A program made the position numbers and the translations under genes. A stretch of 8,365 nucleotides of DNA from DATEJJ01 sp039649115. Its GTDB lineage: Bacteria; Actinomycetota; Actinomycetes; Mycobacteriales; Micromonosporaceae. The notes beneath the pieces were generated by a model. It made no database searches. It was given only the letters and a program-made list of their open reading frames with translations, and was not told the origin of the DNA. Positions 1 to 5,365 of this stretch are shown one piece after another (positions within the stretch are counted from its first letter, which is position 1; the number at the start of each line of letters is the position of its first letter). The DNA lies in contig JBBWZQ010000200.1 in NCBI GenBank assembly GCA_039649115.1, positions 1 to 8,365 of the forward strand. Reading direction: 5' to 3'.

Positions 1-378
1 GGCCAGCACCTCACCCAGCCGCCCGACCGGGATGCTCGAGCCACGCCTGCCGTGCTCGCCTCCGCCAGAAACCGGCTCCGGCTGCGTTCCCGGCGTGCCA
101 CGTCTGCCGTGCTCGCCTCCGCCAGAACCGGGCTCCGGCTGCGTTCCCGGCGGGCCGGACGCCGCCGCGGCGGTCTCCTTGAGGTCGGCGCCGGAGCTGA
201 AGACCGGGCCGGTGTGGTCCAGCACGATGACCCGCGCCGCGGGGTCGGCGTTCGCCGCGGCCAGCGCCGCGAGCAACTCCTCGATCAGGGCGGTGGAGAG
301 TGCGTTGCGGTTGTGCGGGCTGTCCAGTGTCAGGGTGGCGACCGGTCCGGTCACCGCGGTGTGGATCAGCGAGGTCAT
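1..378 (-). CDS. Enoyl-CoA hydratase/isomerase (crotonase family), N-terminal part, cut by the window edge
   Basis: The first 126 residues are present and the frame stays open at the left edge. The start is MTSLIHTAVTGPVATLTLDSP, followed by a crotonase core with HNRNALS (residues 22-28) and VFSSGADLKE (residues 59-68). In this superfamily the latter region contributes an oxyanion-hole backbone and binds the CoA thioester. Such enzymes hydrate or isomerise acyl-CoA thioesters in the cytoplasm, in fatty acid or branched-chain amino acid breakdown; the exact substrate cannot be told. Residues 78-96 and 97-115 are two near-identical 19-residue units (GTQPEPGSGGGEHGRRGTP and a version with V for G and SS for TP). 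They sit where family members usually have a short Ala/Gly linker, and normal-looking sequence (IPVGRLGEVLA) resumes after them. The ATG at 378 was chosen because the homologous sequence starts there and a TAGTCT hexamer lies six bases upstream with no Shine-Dalgarno, which suggests a leaderless mRNA. The start lies 17 bases from hemW, divergent. Confidence 0.85.
   Translation of the reverse strand, partial: MTSLIHTAVTGPVATLTLDSPHNRNALSTALIEELLAALAAANADPAARVIVLDHTGPVFSSGADLKETAAAASGPPGTQPEPGSGGGEHGRRGTPGTQPEPVSGGGEHGRRGSSIPVGRLGEVLA
34..153. repeat. 57-bp tandem direct repeat, two copies, inside the crotonase gene
   Basis: Positions 40-95 and 97-152 align over 56 bases with three differences (46/103, 71/128, 73/130), giving a period of 57 bp, exactly 19 codons, so the crotonase frame is kept. 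Each unit contains a small inverted repeat CACG-N5-CGTG (42-54 in the first copy). In the encoded protein the units are Gly/Pro/Arg-rich and look like a flexible, probably disordered, basic loop. A third copy is not recognisable on either side. Confidence 0.9.
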
Positions 379-384
379 GCCGGC

Positions 385-390
385 AGACTA
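385..390 (-). promoter_or_regulatory. -10 hexamer TAGTCT of the crotonase gene (leaderless start)
   Basis: On the minus strand TAGTCT fits the actinobacterial TANNNT -10 motif and is followed by six bases (GCCGGC) and the ATG at 378, so transcription should begin at or next to the start codon. No Shine-Dalgarno is visible. No convincing -35 box is seen; it would fall inside the hemW coding region. On the plus strand the overlapping CAGACT (384-389) lies six bases before the hemW ATG and could be its weaker -10. Confidence 0.55.
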
Positions 391-395
391 GAGAC

Positions 396-1607
396 ATGCC
401 CGCCGCGCCTCCCGAAGGGGACCCCGTGCCGCGCTCCGGAGAGCTGCCCGAAGACGCGCGGTCCGCGACCGGTCAGCGGGGCTTCGGGGTGTACGTGCAC
501 GTGCCGTTCTGCGCCTCGCGGTGCGGGTACTGCGACTTCAACACGTACACCGCGAGCGAGGGGGTGACGCCGGACGGGTACGTGGACACCGTCCTCGCCG
601 AGCTGGCGCTGGCCCGCCAGGTGCTGGACCCGCCGCCCCGGCAGGTCGACACGGTGTTCGTCGGCGGCGGCACACCCACCCTGCTCCCGCCGGACGAGCT
701 GGGCCGGATTCTGGCCGGCATCGACGCGGCGTGGGGACTCGCGGCCGGCGCGGAGGTGACCACCGAGGCGAATCCGGAGTCGGTGGACCCGGGGTCGCTG
801 CGCCGGTTGCGCGCCGGCGGGTACACCCGGATCTCGTTGGGCATGCAGTCGACGGCGCCGCACGTGCTCGCGCTGCTCGACCGCCGGCACACGCCGGGGC
901 GCGCGCCGCGCGCCGCGATCGAGGCCCGGGAGGCCGGGTTCGACCATGTCAACCTGGACCTCATCTACGGCACGCCGGGGGAGACGGCAGTCGACTTCGC
1001 CCGGTCGCTGGCCGACGCGGTGGACGCCGGGGTCGACCACGTGAGCGCGTACGCGCTGATCGTCGAGGACGGCACCCGGCTGGCCACCCGGATCCGCCAC
1101 GGCGAGCTGCCCTACCCGGACGACGACGTGGCGGCCGACCGGTACCTGGCCGCGGACTACGCGCTCGCCGAGGCGGGCTTCGAGTGGTACGAGGTGTCCA
1201 ACTGGGCGCGGTCGCCGGGCGCCCGGTGCGCGCACAACCTGCTCTACTGGACCGGCGGGGACTGGTGGGGGCTGGGCCCCGGCGCGCACAGCCACGTGGG
1301 CGGGGTGCGCTGGTGGAACGTGAAGCACCCCAACGCCTACGCGGCCCGGCTGGCGGCGGGTGGGTCGCCGGGGCAGGCGCGGGAGGTGCTCACCGCGGAG
1401 CAGCGGCGCGCCGAGGACGTGCTGCTGCGGCTGCGGCTGGCCGGCGGGCTGCCACTGTCCACACTGGACGAGTCCGGGCGCGAGAGCGCGCTGCGGGCGC
1501 GCGGGGACGGCCTGCTGGACGCCCCGTCGTATGCGGCGGGCCGGGCCGTGCTGACCCTACGCGGCCGGCTGCTCGCCGATGCGGTCGTCCGTGACCTGCT
1601 CCCGTGA
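396..1607 (+). CDS. hemW: HemW, radical SAM heme chaperone (formerly annotated as coproporphyrinogen III oxidase-like)
   Basis: This is a 403-residue cytoplasmic protein. The radical SAM cluster motif is CASRCGYC (Cys39, Cys43, Cys46), set in YVHVPFCASRCGYCDFN. The residue after the third cysteine is Asp-Phe rather than the CxC of true HemN oxidases, the usual mark of HemW. GGGTP at 90-94 is the SAM-binding glycine motif. HNLLYW at 280-285 matches the HNxxYW motif that HemW uses to bind heme. HemW is understood to hand heme to respiratory enzymes rather than to make porphyrins. An upstream in-frame ATG at 300 would add 32 residues overlapping the divergent crotonase gene and unlike the family, so the ATG at 396 is preferred. 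There is no Shine-Dalgarno before it (GACTAGAGAC), consistent with a leaderless or near-leaderless start. The last codons lie inside a 13-bp tandem duplication. Confidence 0.93.
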   Translation: MPAAPPEGDPVPRSGELPEDARSATGQRGFGVYVHVPFCASRCGYCDFNTYTASEGVTPDGYVDTVLAELALARQVLDPPPRQVDTVFVGGGTPTLLPPDELGRILAGIDAAWGLAAGAEVTTEANPESVDPGSLRRLRAGGYTRISLGMQSTAPHVLALLDRRHTPGRAPRAAIEAREAGFDHVNLDLIYGTPGETAVDFARSLADAVDAGVDHVSAYALIVEDGTRLATRIRHGELPYPDDDVAADRYLAADYALAEAGFEWYEVSNWARSPGARCAHNLLYWTGGDWWGLGPGAHSHVGGVRWWNVKHPNAYAARLAAGGSPGQAREVLTAEQRRAEDVLLRLRLAGGLPLSTLDESGRESALRARGDGLLDAPSYAAGRAVLTLRGRLLADAVVRDLLP

Positions 1608-1617
1608 CCTGCTTCCG
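1591..1617. repeat. 13-bp tandem duplication across the hemW stop codon
   Basis: GTGACCTGCTCCC (1591-1603) is followed at once by GTGACCTGCTTCC (1604-1616), and a third diverged GTGACC begins at 1618. The hemW stop TGA (1605-1607) falls in the second unit. This looks like a small slippage duplication that may have changed the C-terminus of HemW by a few residues. Confidence 0.7.
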
Positions 1618-1631
1618 GTGACCGCGGTCTG

Positions 1632-1649
1632 CTCCCGGGGCGCCGGGAG
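1632..1649. terminator. Possible bidirectional hairpin between hemW and the DUF4870 gene
   Basis: CTCCCGG (1632-1638) and CCGGGAG (1643-1649) form a 7-bp GC-rich stem with a 4-base loop. An alternative longer pairing joins CTGCTCCCGGG (1629-1639) with CCCGGGGCAG further right, leaving one bulged base. It lies in the 61-bp gap between two convergent stops, the right place for a shared terminator. There is no T-tract on either side, so intrinsic termination is not certain. Confidence 0.4.
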
Positions 1650-1668
1650 TCCGGTGCCCGGGGCAGCC

Positions 1669-2259
1669 TCACTTCACGATGGTGAACGGCAAGGGGTACT
1701 TGTACAGCGTGCCCTCGTTGGCCTTGATGCCGGCGAGGATGCCGAAGATGACGCCGCACGCCCATGTCGCGATCAGCACGAGGGACAGCAGCAGCCGCAG
1801 CAGGGTGCCGAACGCGCCCATGCTGAGCGCGCCGACGCAGACGTACACGATCCAGGCCAGCACGCTGACGGCGCTGACCGGGATGAAGAAGTTGAGCGCG
1901 GCGGTGGCGTGCGCCTTGACCGTGGGCGACTCCTTGCCCTTGGCGAGGTAGGCGACCAGCGGGGCGACGATGGCCAGCGCGCCGCCGCAGACGAACGAGC
2001 CGGCCGCGCCACCGAAGTGGCTGATCAGCGCCCAGGTCTTCTCATCGCTGCTGGCATAGCCGGGCGGCGGTGGCGCGGCGGCCGGTGGCGGGAAGCCCCC
2101 GCCCGGCGGTGGGTAGCCGCCCCCGGCCGGCGGGTACCCCGGCGGGGGCGGCGGCGGGGGAGGGTAGCCTGGCTGCGGGGGAGGGGTGTACCCGGGCTGG
2201 CCTGGCGGCACGTCCGGGTTCGGGGGGCCCGGCGGGTACTGGTTGGGTGGTTGGGTCAT
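1669..2259 (-). CDS. DUF4870-type membrane protein with Pro/Gly/Tyr-rich N-terminal tail
   Basis: This is a 196-residue protein. Residues 1-68 are a low-complexity tail with repeated GYPPP/GFPPP units and a run of eight prolines, and no signal peptide. Residues about 76-177 hold three to four hydrophobic segments (around 76-104, 122-146 and 150-177). HATAALNFFI (117-126) and the C-terminal YKYPLPFTIVK fit the DUF4870/Tic20-like small integral membrane family. The molecular role of this family is not established. The tail is probably cytoplasmic and disordered. The ATG at 2259 is preferred over a start nine codons upstream because MTQPPNQYPP begins the family-like tail and TACGGT lies seven bases before it, with no Shine-Dalgarno. 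The gene is convergent with hemW and divergent from hrcA. Confidence 0.8.
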   Translation of the reverse strand: MTQPPNQYPPGPPNPDVPPGQPGYTPPPQPGYPPPPPPPPGYPPAGGGYPPPGGGFPPPAAAPPPPGYASSDEKTWALISHFGGAAGSFVCGGALAIVAPLVAYLAKGKESPTVKAHATAALNFFIPVSAVSVLAWIVYVCVGALSMGAFGTLLRLLLSLVLIATWACGVIFGILAGIKANEGTLYKYPLPFTIVK

Positions 2260-2266
2260 GTGCGAC

Positions 2267-2272
2267 ACCGTA
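2267..2272 (-). promoter_or_regulatory. -10 hexamer TACGGT of the DUF4870 gene (leaderless start)
   Basis: TACGGT on the minus strand matches TANNNT and is separated from the ATG at 2259 by seven bases (GTCGCAC), which puts the transcription start at or within a base or so of the start codon. No Shine-Dalgarno is present. No clear -35 box is seen. Confidence 0.5.
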
Positions 2273-2405
2273 GGTGTACCGATCAAGCCGCGCCAGCGAA
2301 GTTCGATGGTTACGTCGAAGTTTCACGCCGATCGAGGTACCCGGAATCCGTCAGATGGCCGATAACCGGTCATTTTGCCGATCGCGGAGTGGCGTGCCCA
2401 GGACG

Positions 2406-2411
2406 TAAACT
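2406..2411 (+). promoter_or_regulatory. -10 hexamer TAAACT of the hrcA operon
   Basis: TAAACT fits TANNNT and directly abuts the CIRCE element, so the predicted transcription start (about 2417-2419) lies inside the operator. HrcA bound there would block initiation. No good -35 hexamer is found at 16-18 bases; a TTGCCG at 2375-2380 is too far away (25 bases). Confidence 0.55.
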
Positions 2412-2436
2412 GGCACTCGTTAACGTGGAGTGCCAG
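2410..2436 (+). promoter_or_regulatory. CIRCE operator (HrcA binding site)
   Basis: CTGGCACTC, nine bases, GAGTGCCAG form a perfect 9-9-9 inverted repeat. The core GCACTC-N9-GAGTGC is that of the canonical CIRCE element, with the outer positions changed on both arms so that the symmetry is retained. It sits between the -10 box and the ribosome binding site of hrcA, which implies that HrcA represses its own operon (hrcA-dnaJ, probably rsmE) and releases it on heat or protein-folding stress. Confidence 0.95.
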
Positions 2437-2446
2437 GAACCGGAAC

Positions 2447-2452
2447 GGAGGT
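2447..2452 (+). promoter_or_regulatory. Strong Shine-Dalgarno of hrcA that fixes the GTG start
   Basis: GGAGGT lies five bases before the GTG at 2458. It decides the start of hrcA, since the reading frame is open far upstream. Confidence 0.8.
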
Positions 2453-2457
2453 GGGCA

Positions 2458-3480
2458 GTGGCCCTCGATGACCGCAAACTCGATGTGTTGCGCGCCATCG
2501 TCGAGGACTACGTCGCCACCCAGGAGCCGGTCGGCAGCAAGGCCCTCGTGGAGCGGCACCACCTGCGCGTGTCCCCGGCGACCGTGCGCAACGACATGGC
2601 GGCGCTGGAGGAGGAGGGGTACATCCGGCAGCCGCACACCAGCGCCGGCCGGGTACCCACCGACCGGGGCTACCGGCTGTTCGTCGACAAGCTGTCCACC
2701 ATCAAGCCGCTGTCCCCGGCCGAGCGCCGGGCCATCGAGCGGTTCCTGGTGGGCGCGGTCGACCTCGACGACGTGGTGCACCGCACGGTGCGGCTGCTGG
2801 CGCAGCTGACCCGGCAGGTCGCCGTCGTCCAGTACCCGAGCCTGGCCCGCTCGGCCGTACGGCACCTGGAGCTGGTACCGATCTCCACCACCCGGCTGAT
2901 GGTCGTCATGATCACGGATACCGGCCGGGTGGAGCAGCGGCTCGTCGAGCTGCCCACGCCGATGCCCGAGACCGAGGTGACCGAGCTGCGCACGACCATC
3001 AACGAGAAGCTCAGCGGCCGGCGGCTGGCCGATGCCCCGCCGCTGGTCCAGGCCCTGGTCGACGAGGCCGAACCGACACAGCGCACGACGGTGGCGGCGC
3101 TGTCGTCCGTACTGCTGGAGACGCTGGTGGAGCGCACCGACGAGCGGCTCGCGCTGGCCGGCACCGCCAACCTCGCCCGCGGGCTGTTCGACTTCCAGGG
3201 CTCGCTGCGCCCGATCCTCGAGGCGCTGGAGGAGGAGGTCGTGCTGCTCAAGCTGATCGCGACCGAGCCGAGCCCGGCCGTCACCCGGGTGCTCATCGGC
3301 GACGAGAACGAGATCGAACACCTGCGCGGCACGTCGGTCGTCAGCACCGGGTACGGGCCGGGCAGCACCGCCGTGGGAGGCATGGGAGTCCTGGGCCCGA
3401 CCCGGATGGACTACCCCGCAACGATCGCCACGGTCAGCGCCGTGGCACGCTACGTGGGCGAACTGCTCGCGCAGAACTAG
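2458..3480 (+). CDS. hrcA: HrcA, heat-inducible transcription repressor
   Basis: This is a 340-residue cytoplasmic repressor of normal family length. The N-terminal winged helix includes EPVGSKALVE (23-32) and VSPATVRNDMAALEEEGYI (38-56), the DNA-recognition region. The family signature PHTSAGRVPTDRGYR is at 59-73. The C-terminal part ends with the typical VLGPTRMDY segment, which belongs to the dimerising GAF-like domain. HrcA binds CIRCE elements; one lies 21 bases upstream of this start, so autoregulation follows. The frame is open back to 1579, but the family start, the GGAGGT Shine-Dalgarno and the CIRCE position all fix the GTG at 2458. In other bacteria GroEL modulates HrcA; that is known for the family, not seen here. 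dnaJ follows after a short gap, in the usual actinobacterial hrcA-dnaJ2 pairing. Confidence 0.97.
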   Translation: MALDDRKLDVLRAIVEDYVATQEPVGSKALVERHHLRVSPATVRNDMAALEEEGYIRQPHTSAGRVPTDRGYRLFVDKLSTIKPLSPAERRAIERFLVGAVDLDDVVHRTVRLLAQLTRQVAVVQYPSLARSAVRHLELVPISTTRLMVVMITDTGRVEQRLVELPTPMPETEVTELRTTINEKLSGRRLADAPPLVQALVDEAEPTQRTTVAALSSVLLETLVERTDERLALAGTANLARGLFDFQGSLRPILEALEEEVVLLKLIATEPSPAVTRVLIGDENEIEHLRGTSVVSTGYGPGSTAVGGMGVLGPTRMDYPATIATVSAVARYVGELLAQN

Positions 3481-3523
3481 TCAGCACACAAGTCGAGCTG
3501 GGCGGATGAGGATACCGAACGCA

Positions 3524-4654
3524 GTGGCCAAGGACTACTACGGCATTCTGGGCGTACCCAGGGACGCGACTGCCGATGACATCAAGCGGGCTTACCGCAA
3601 GCTCGCGCGGCAGTACCACCCGGACGTGAACCCGGACCCGGGCGCGCACGACCGGTTCAAGGAGATCAACGCGGCCTACGAGGTGCTCTCCGACGACCAG
3701 AAACGGCAGATCGTCGATCTCGGCGGCGACCCGCTCGCGCCCGGCGGCGGCGGCGGACCCGGCCCCGGACCCGGCGGCCCGTTCGTCGGCTTCCAGGACA
3801 TCATGGACGCCTTCTTCGGCTCCACCACGGCGCGCGGTCCCCGGCCGCGCACCCGGCCGGGTGCCGACGCGATCCTGCCGCTGCCGCTGGAGCTGCACGA
3901 GACCGCGTTCGGGGTGGAGGCGCCGATCACCGTGGACACCGCGGTGGTCTGCCAGACCTGCCACGGCGCCGGTACGGCCGCGGGTACCCGCCCGGCCACC
4001 TGCGAGGTGTGCGGCGGGCGGGGCGAGGTGCAGACGGTGCAGCGCACCTTCCTCGGCCAGGTCGTCTCGTCCCGCCCCTGCGGCGCCTGCGGCGGCTACG
4101 GCACGGTGATCCCGTCGCCCTGCCCGACCTGCGCCGGCGACGGGCGGGTGCGCACCCGGCGCACGCTGACGGTGAAGATCCCGGCGGGCGTCGAGGACCA
4201 GATGCGCATCCGGCTGGCCGGCCAGGGCGAGGTGGGTCCCGGCGGCGGCCCGCCCGGCGACCTGTACGTGGAGATCCACGAGCGGCCGCACGACATCTTC
4301 TCGCGCAAGGGCTACGACCTGCACTGCCGGGTGACGGTGCCGATGACGGCGGCGGCGCTGGGCACCCGGCTCACCATCAAGACGCTCGACGGCGAGGAGA
4401 TGGTCGAGGTGCGTGCCGGCACCCAGCCGGGTTCGATGCTGCGGATCAAGGGCAAGGGCGTGCCGCACCTGCGCGGCAGCGGGCGCGGCGACCTGTTCGT
4501 CCACCTCGACGTGCGCACCCCGACCAAGCTGGACAGCCAGCAGGAGGTGCTGCTCCGGGAGTTCGCGAAGTCGCGCGGCGAGGAGGTCGCCGAACTGAGC
4601 AAGCAGGGCGGCTTCTTCTCGCGCATGCGGGACGCCTTCAACGGCCACGCGTGA
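3524..4654 (+). CDS. dnaJ: DnaJ (DnaJ2 type), type I J-domain co-chaperone
   Basis: This 376-residue co-chaperone stimulates DnaK ATPase and delivers unfolded proteins. The J domain (1-68) carries HPD at 32-34. It is followed by a Gly/Pro-rich linker (about 72-90) with few phenylalanines. The zinc-finger domain has all four CxxCxGxG repeats: C143/C146, C160/C163, C186/C189 and C200/C203. The C-terminal substrate-binding domain runs to GFFSRMRDAFNGHA. All expected motifs are intact. An ATG at 3506 is in frame and would add MRIPNA; the GTG at 3524 gives the family-typical MAKDYYGILGV with GAGGA eleven bases upstream, and was chosen for that reason. dnaK and grpE are not in the window, so the partner DnaK is encoded elsewhere. 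The gene lies 43 bases after hrcA and should be under the CIRCE operator. Its stop overlaps the rsmE start. Confidence 0.95.
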   Translation: MAKDYYGILGVPRDATADDIKRAYRKLARQYHPDVNPDPGAHDRFKEINAAYEVLSDDQKRQIVDLGGDPLAPGGGGGPGPGPGGPFVGFQDIMDAFFGSTTARGPRPRTRPGADAILPLPLELHETAFGVEAPITVDTAVVCQTCHGAGTAAGTRPATCEVCGGRGEVQTVQRTFLGQVVSSRPCGACGGYGTVIPSPCPTCAGDGRVRTRRTLTVKIPAGVEDQMRIRLAGQGEVGPGGGPPGDLYVEIHERPHDIFSRKGYDLHCRVTVPMTAAALGTRLTIKTLDGEEMVEVRAGTQPGSMLRIKGKGVPHLRGSGRGDLFVHLDVRTPTKLDSQQEVLLREFAKSRGEEVAELSKQGGFFSRMRDAFNGHA

Positions 4655-5364
4655 GCCTGGGTCTCTTTCTGGTCGATGAGCTGCCGTCCGGCGACGGGAT
4701 GGTGCTCGACGGGCCCGAGGGGCACCACGCCGCCGACGTGGCGCGGCTGCGGGTGGGCGAGCGGCTGCTGCTCGGCGACGGGCGGGGCGGCACGGCGTGC
4801 GCGGTGGTCACGGCCGCCGGCAGGGGCCGGCTCGGCCTGTCCATTGTGGAGCGGCGGTACGCGGACCGCCCGCGCCCACGGTTGGTCGTCGCGCAGGGCC
4901 TCGCCAAGGGGGAGCGGGCCGAGCTTGCCGTGCAGATGATGACCGAGGCGGGGGTGGACGAGATCGTGCCCTGGAACGCGGCCCGCTCGGTCGTCCGGTG
5001 GAGCGCCGAGCGCGCCGACCGTGCCCTGGACCGCTGGGTGGCGACCGCCCGCGAGGCGGCCAAGCAGGCGCGCCGCGGCTGGCTGCCGGACGTGTCGCCG
5101 CCGGTACCGACGGCGGCGCTCGTCCCGCGGGCCACGTTCGTCCTGCACGAGGACGCGACCGTGCCGCTGTCCACCGTGGAGCTTCCCGCACGGGAGGAAC
5201 TGGTGCTCGTCGTCGGGCCCGAGGGCGGCATCGCACCCGAGGAACTGGACCAGTTCGTGCGCGCGGGCGCGGTACCGGTGCGGCTGGGCGGCACCGTGCT
5301 GCGTACCTCCACGGCCGGCGTCGCGGCGCTGGCCGTGCTGTCCGCGCGTCTGGGCCGCTGGTAG
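4651..5364 (+). CDS. rsmE: RsmE, 16S rRNA (uracil1498-N3)-methyltransferase
   Basis: This 237-residue SPOUT-class (trefoil-knot) enzyme methylates N3 of U1498 in 16S rRNA using SAM, acting on the 30S subunit. An N-terminal PUA-like part (1-70, with GPEGHHAADVARLRVGE) is followed by the knot domain. QGLAKGERAELAVQMMTEAGVDEIVPW and REAAKQARR are typical, VGPEGG (188-193) is the SAM-binding turn, and LRTSTAG (217-223) is the final knot loop. In E. coli the corresponding loop reads LRTETT, so position 220 is Ser here; from memory this is common in actinobacterial members. The GTG start shares four bases (GTGA) with the dnaJ stop, which indicates translational coupling within the hrcA-dnaJ-rsmE operon. 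The stop is one base from the stop of the convergent SDR gene. Confidence 0.95.
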   Translation: MSLGLFLVDELPSGDGMVLDGPEGHHAADVARLRVGERLLLGDGRGGTACAVVTAAGRGRLGLSIVERRYADRPRPRLVVAQGLAKGERAELAVQMMTEAGVDEIVPWNAARSVVRWSAERADRALDRWVATAREAAKQARRGWLPDVSPPVPTAALVPRATFVLHEDATVPLSTVELPAREELVLVVGPEGGIAPEELDQFVRAGAVPVRLGGTVLRTSTAGVAALAVLSARLGRW

Positions 5365-5365
5365 C

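Noticed and set aside
34..153. CRISPR-like array
   Set aside because: The two repeat units are directly adjacent without spacers, keep the reading frame and lie inside a coding region; there are no cas genes.
300..395. Longer hemW start at 300
   Set aside because: It would overlap the divergent crotonase start and add 32 residues rich in Cys/Arg unlike HemW; the ATG at 396 fits better.
375..1328. Long minus-strand open frame of 317 codons across hemW
   Set aside because: It is rich in Arg/Pro/Gly/His/Val, resembles no family, and lies opposite a clear hemW gene. High GC leaves such frames open by chance.
1579..2457. Upstream extension of the hrcA frame to 1579, adding 293 codons
   Set aside because: The extension runs antisense through the DUF4870 gene and through the CIRCE element and promoter, and reads as composition-biased noise. 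The GTG at 2458 has a strong Shine-Dalgarno and the family N-terminus.
2323..3321. Long minus-strand open frame of 332 codons opposite hrcA
   Set aside because: Low-complexity composition with no domain; hrcA on the other strand is unmistakable. The same applies to 3434-4648 opposite dnaJ.
3506..3523. ATG start for dnaJ six codons upstream
   Set aside because: MRIPNA is not typical of DnaJ, and the GTG at 3524 gives the family N-terminus with a usable GAGGA upstream. It stays possible, since the spacing to that Shine-Dalgarno is rather long.
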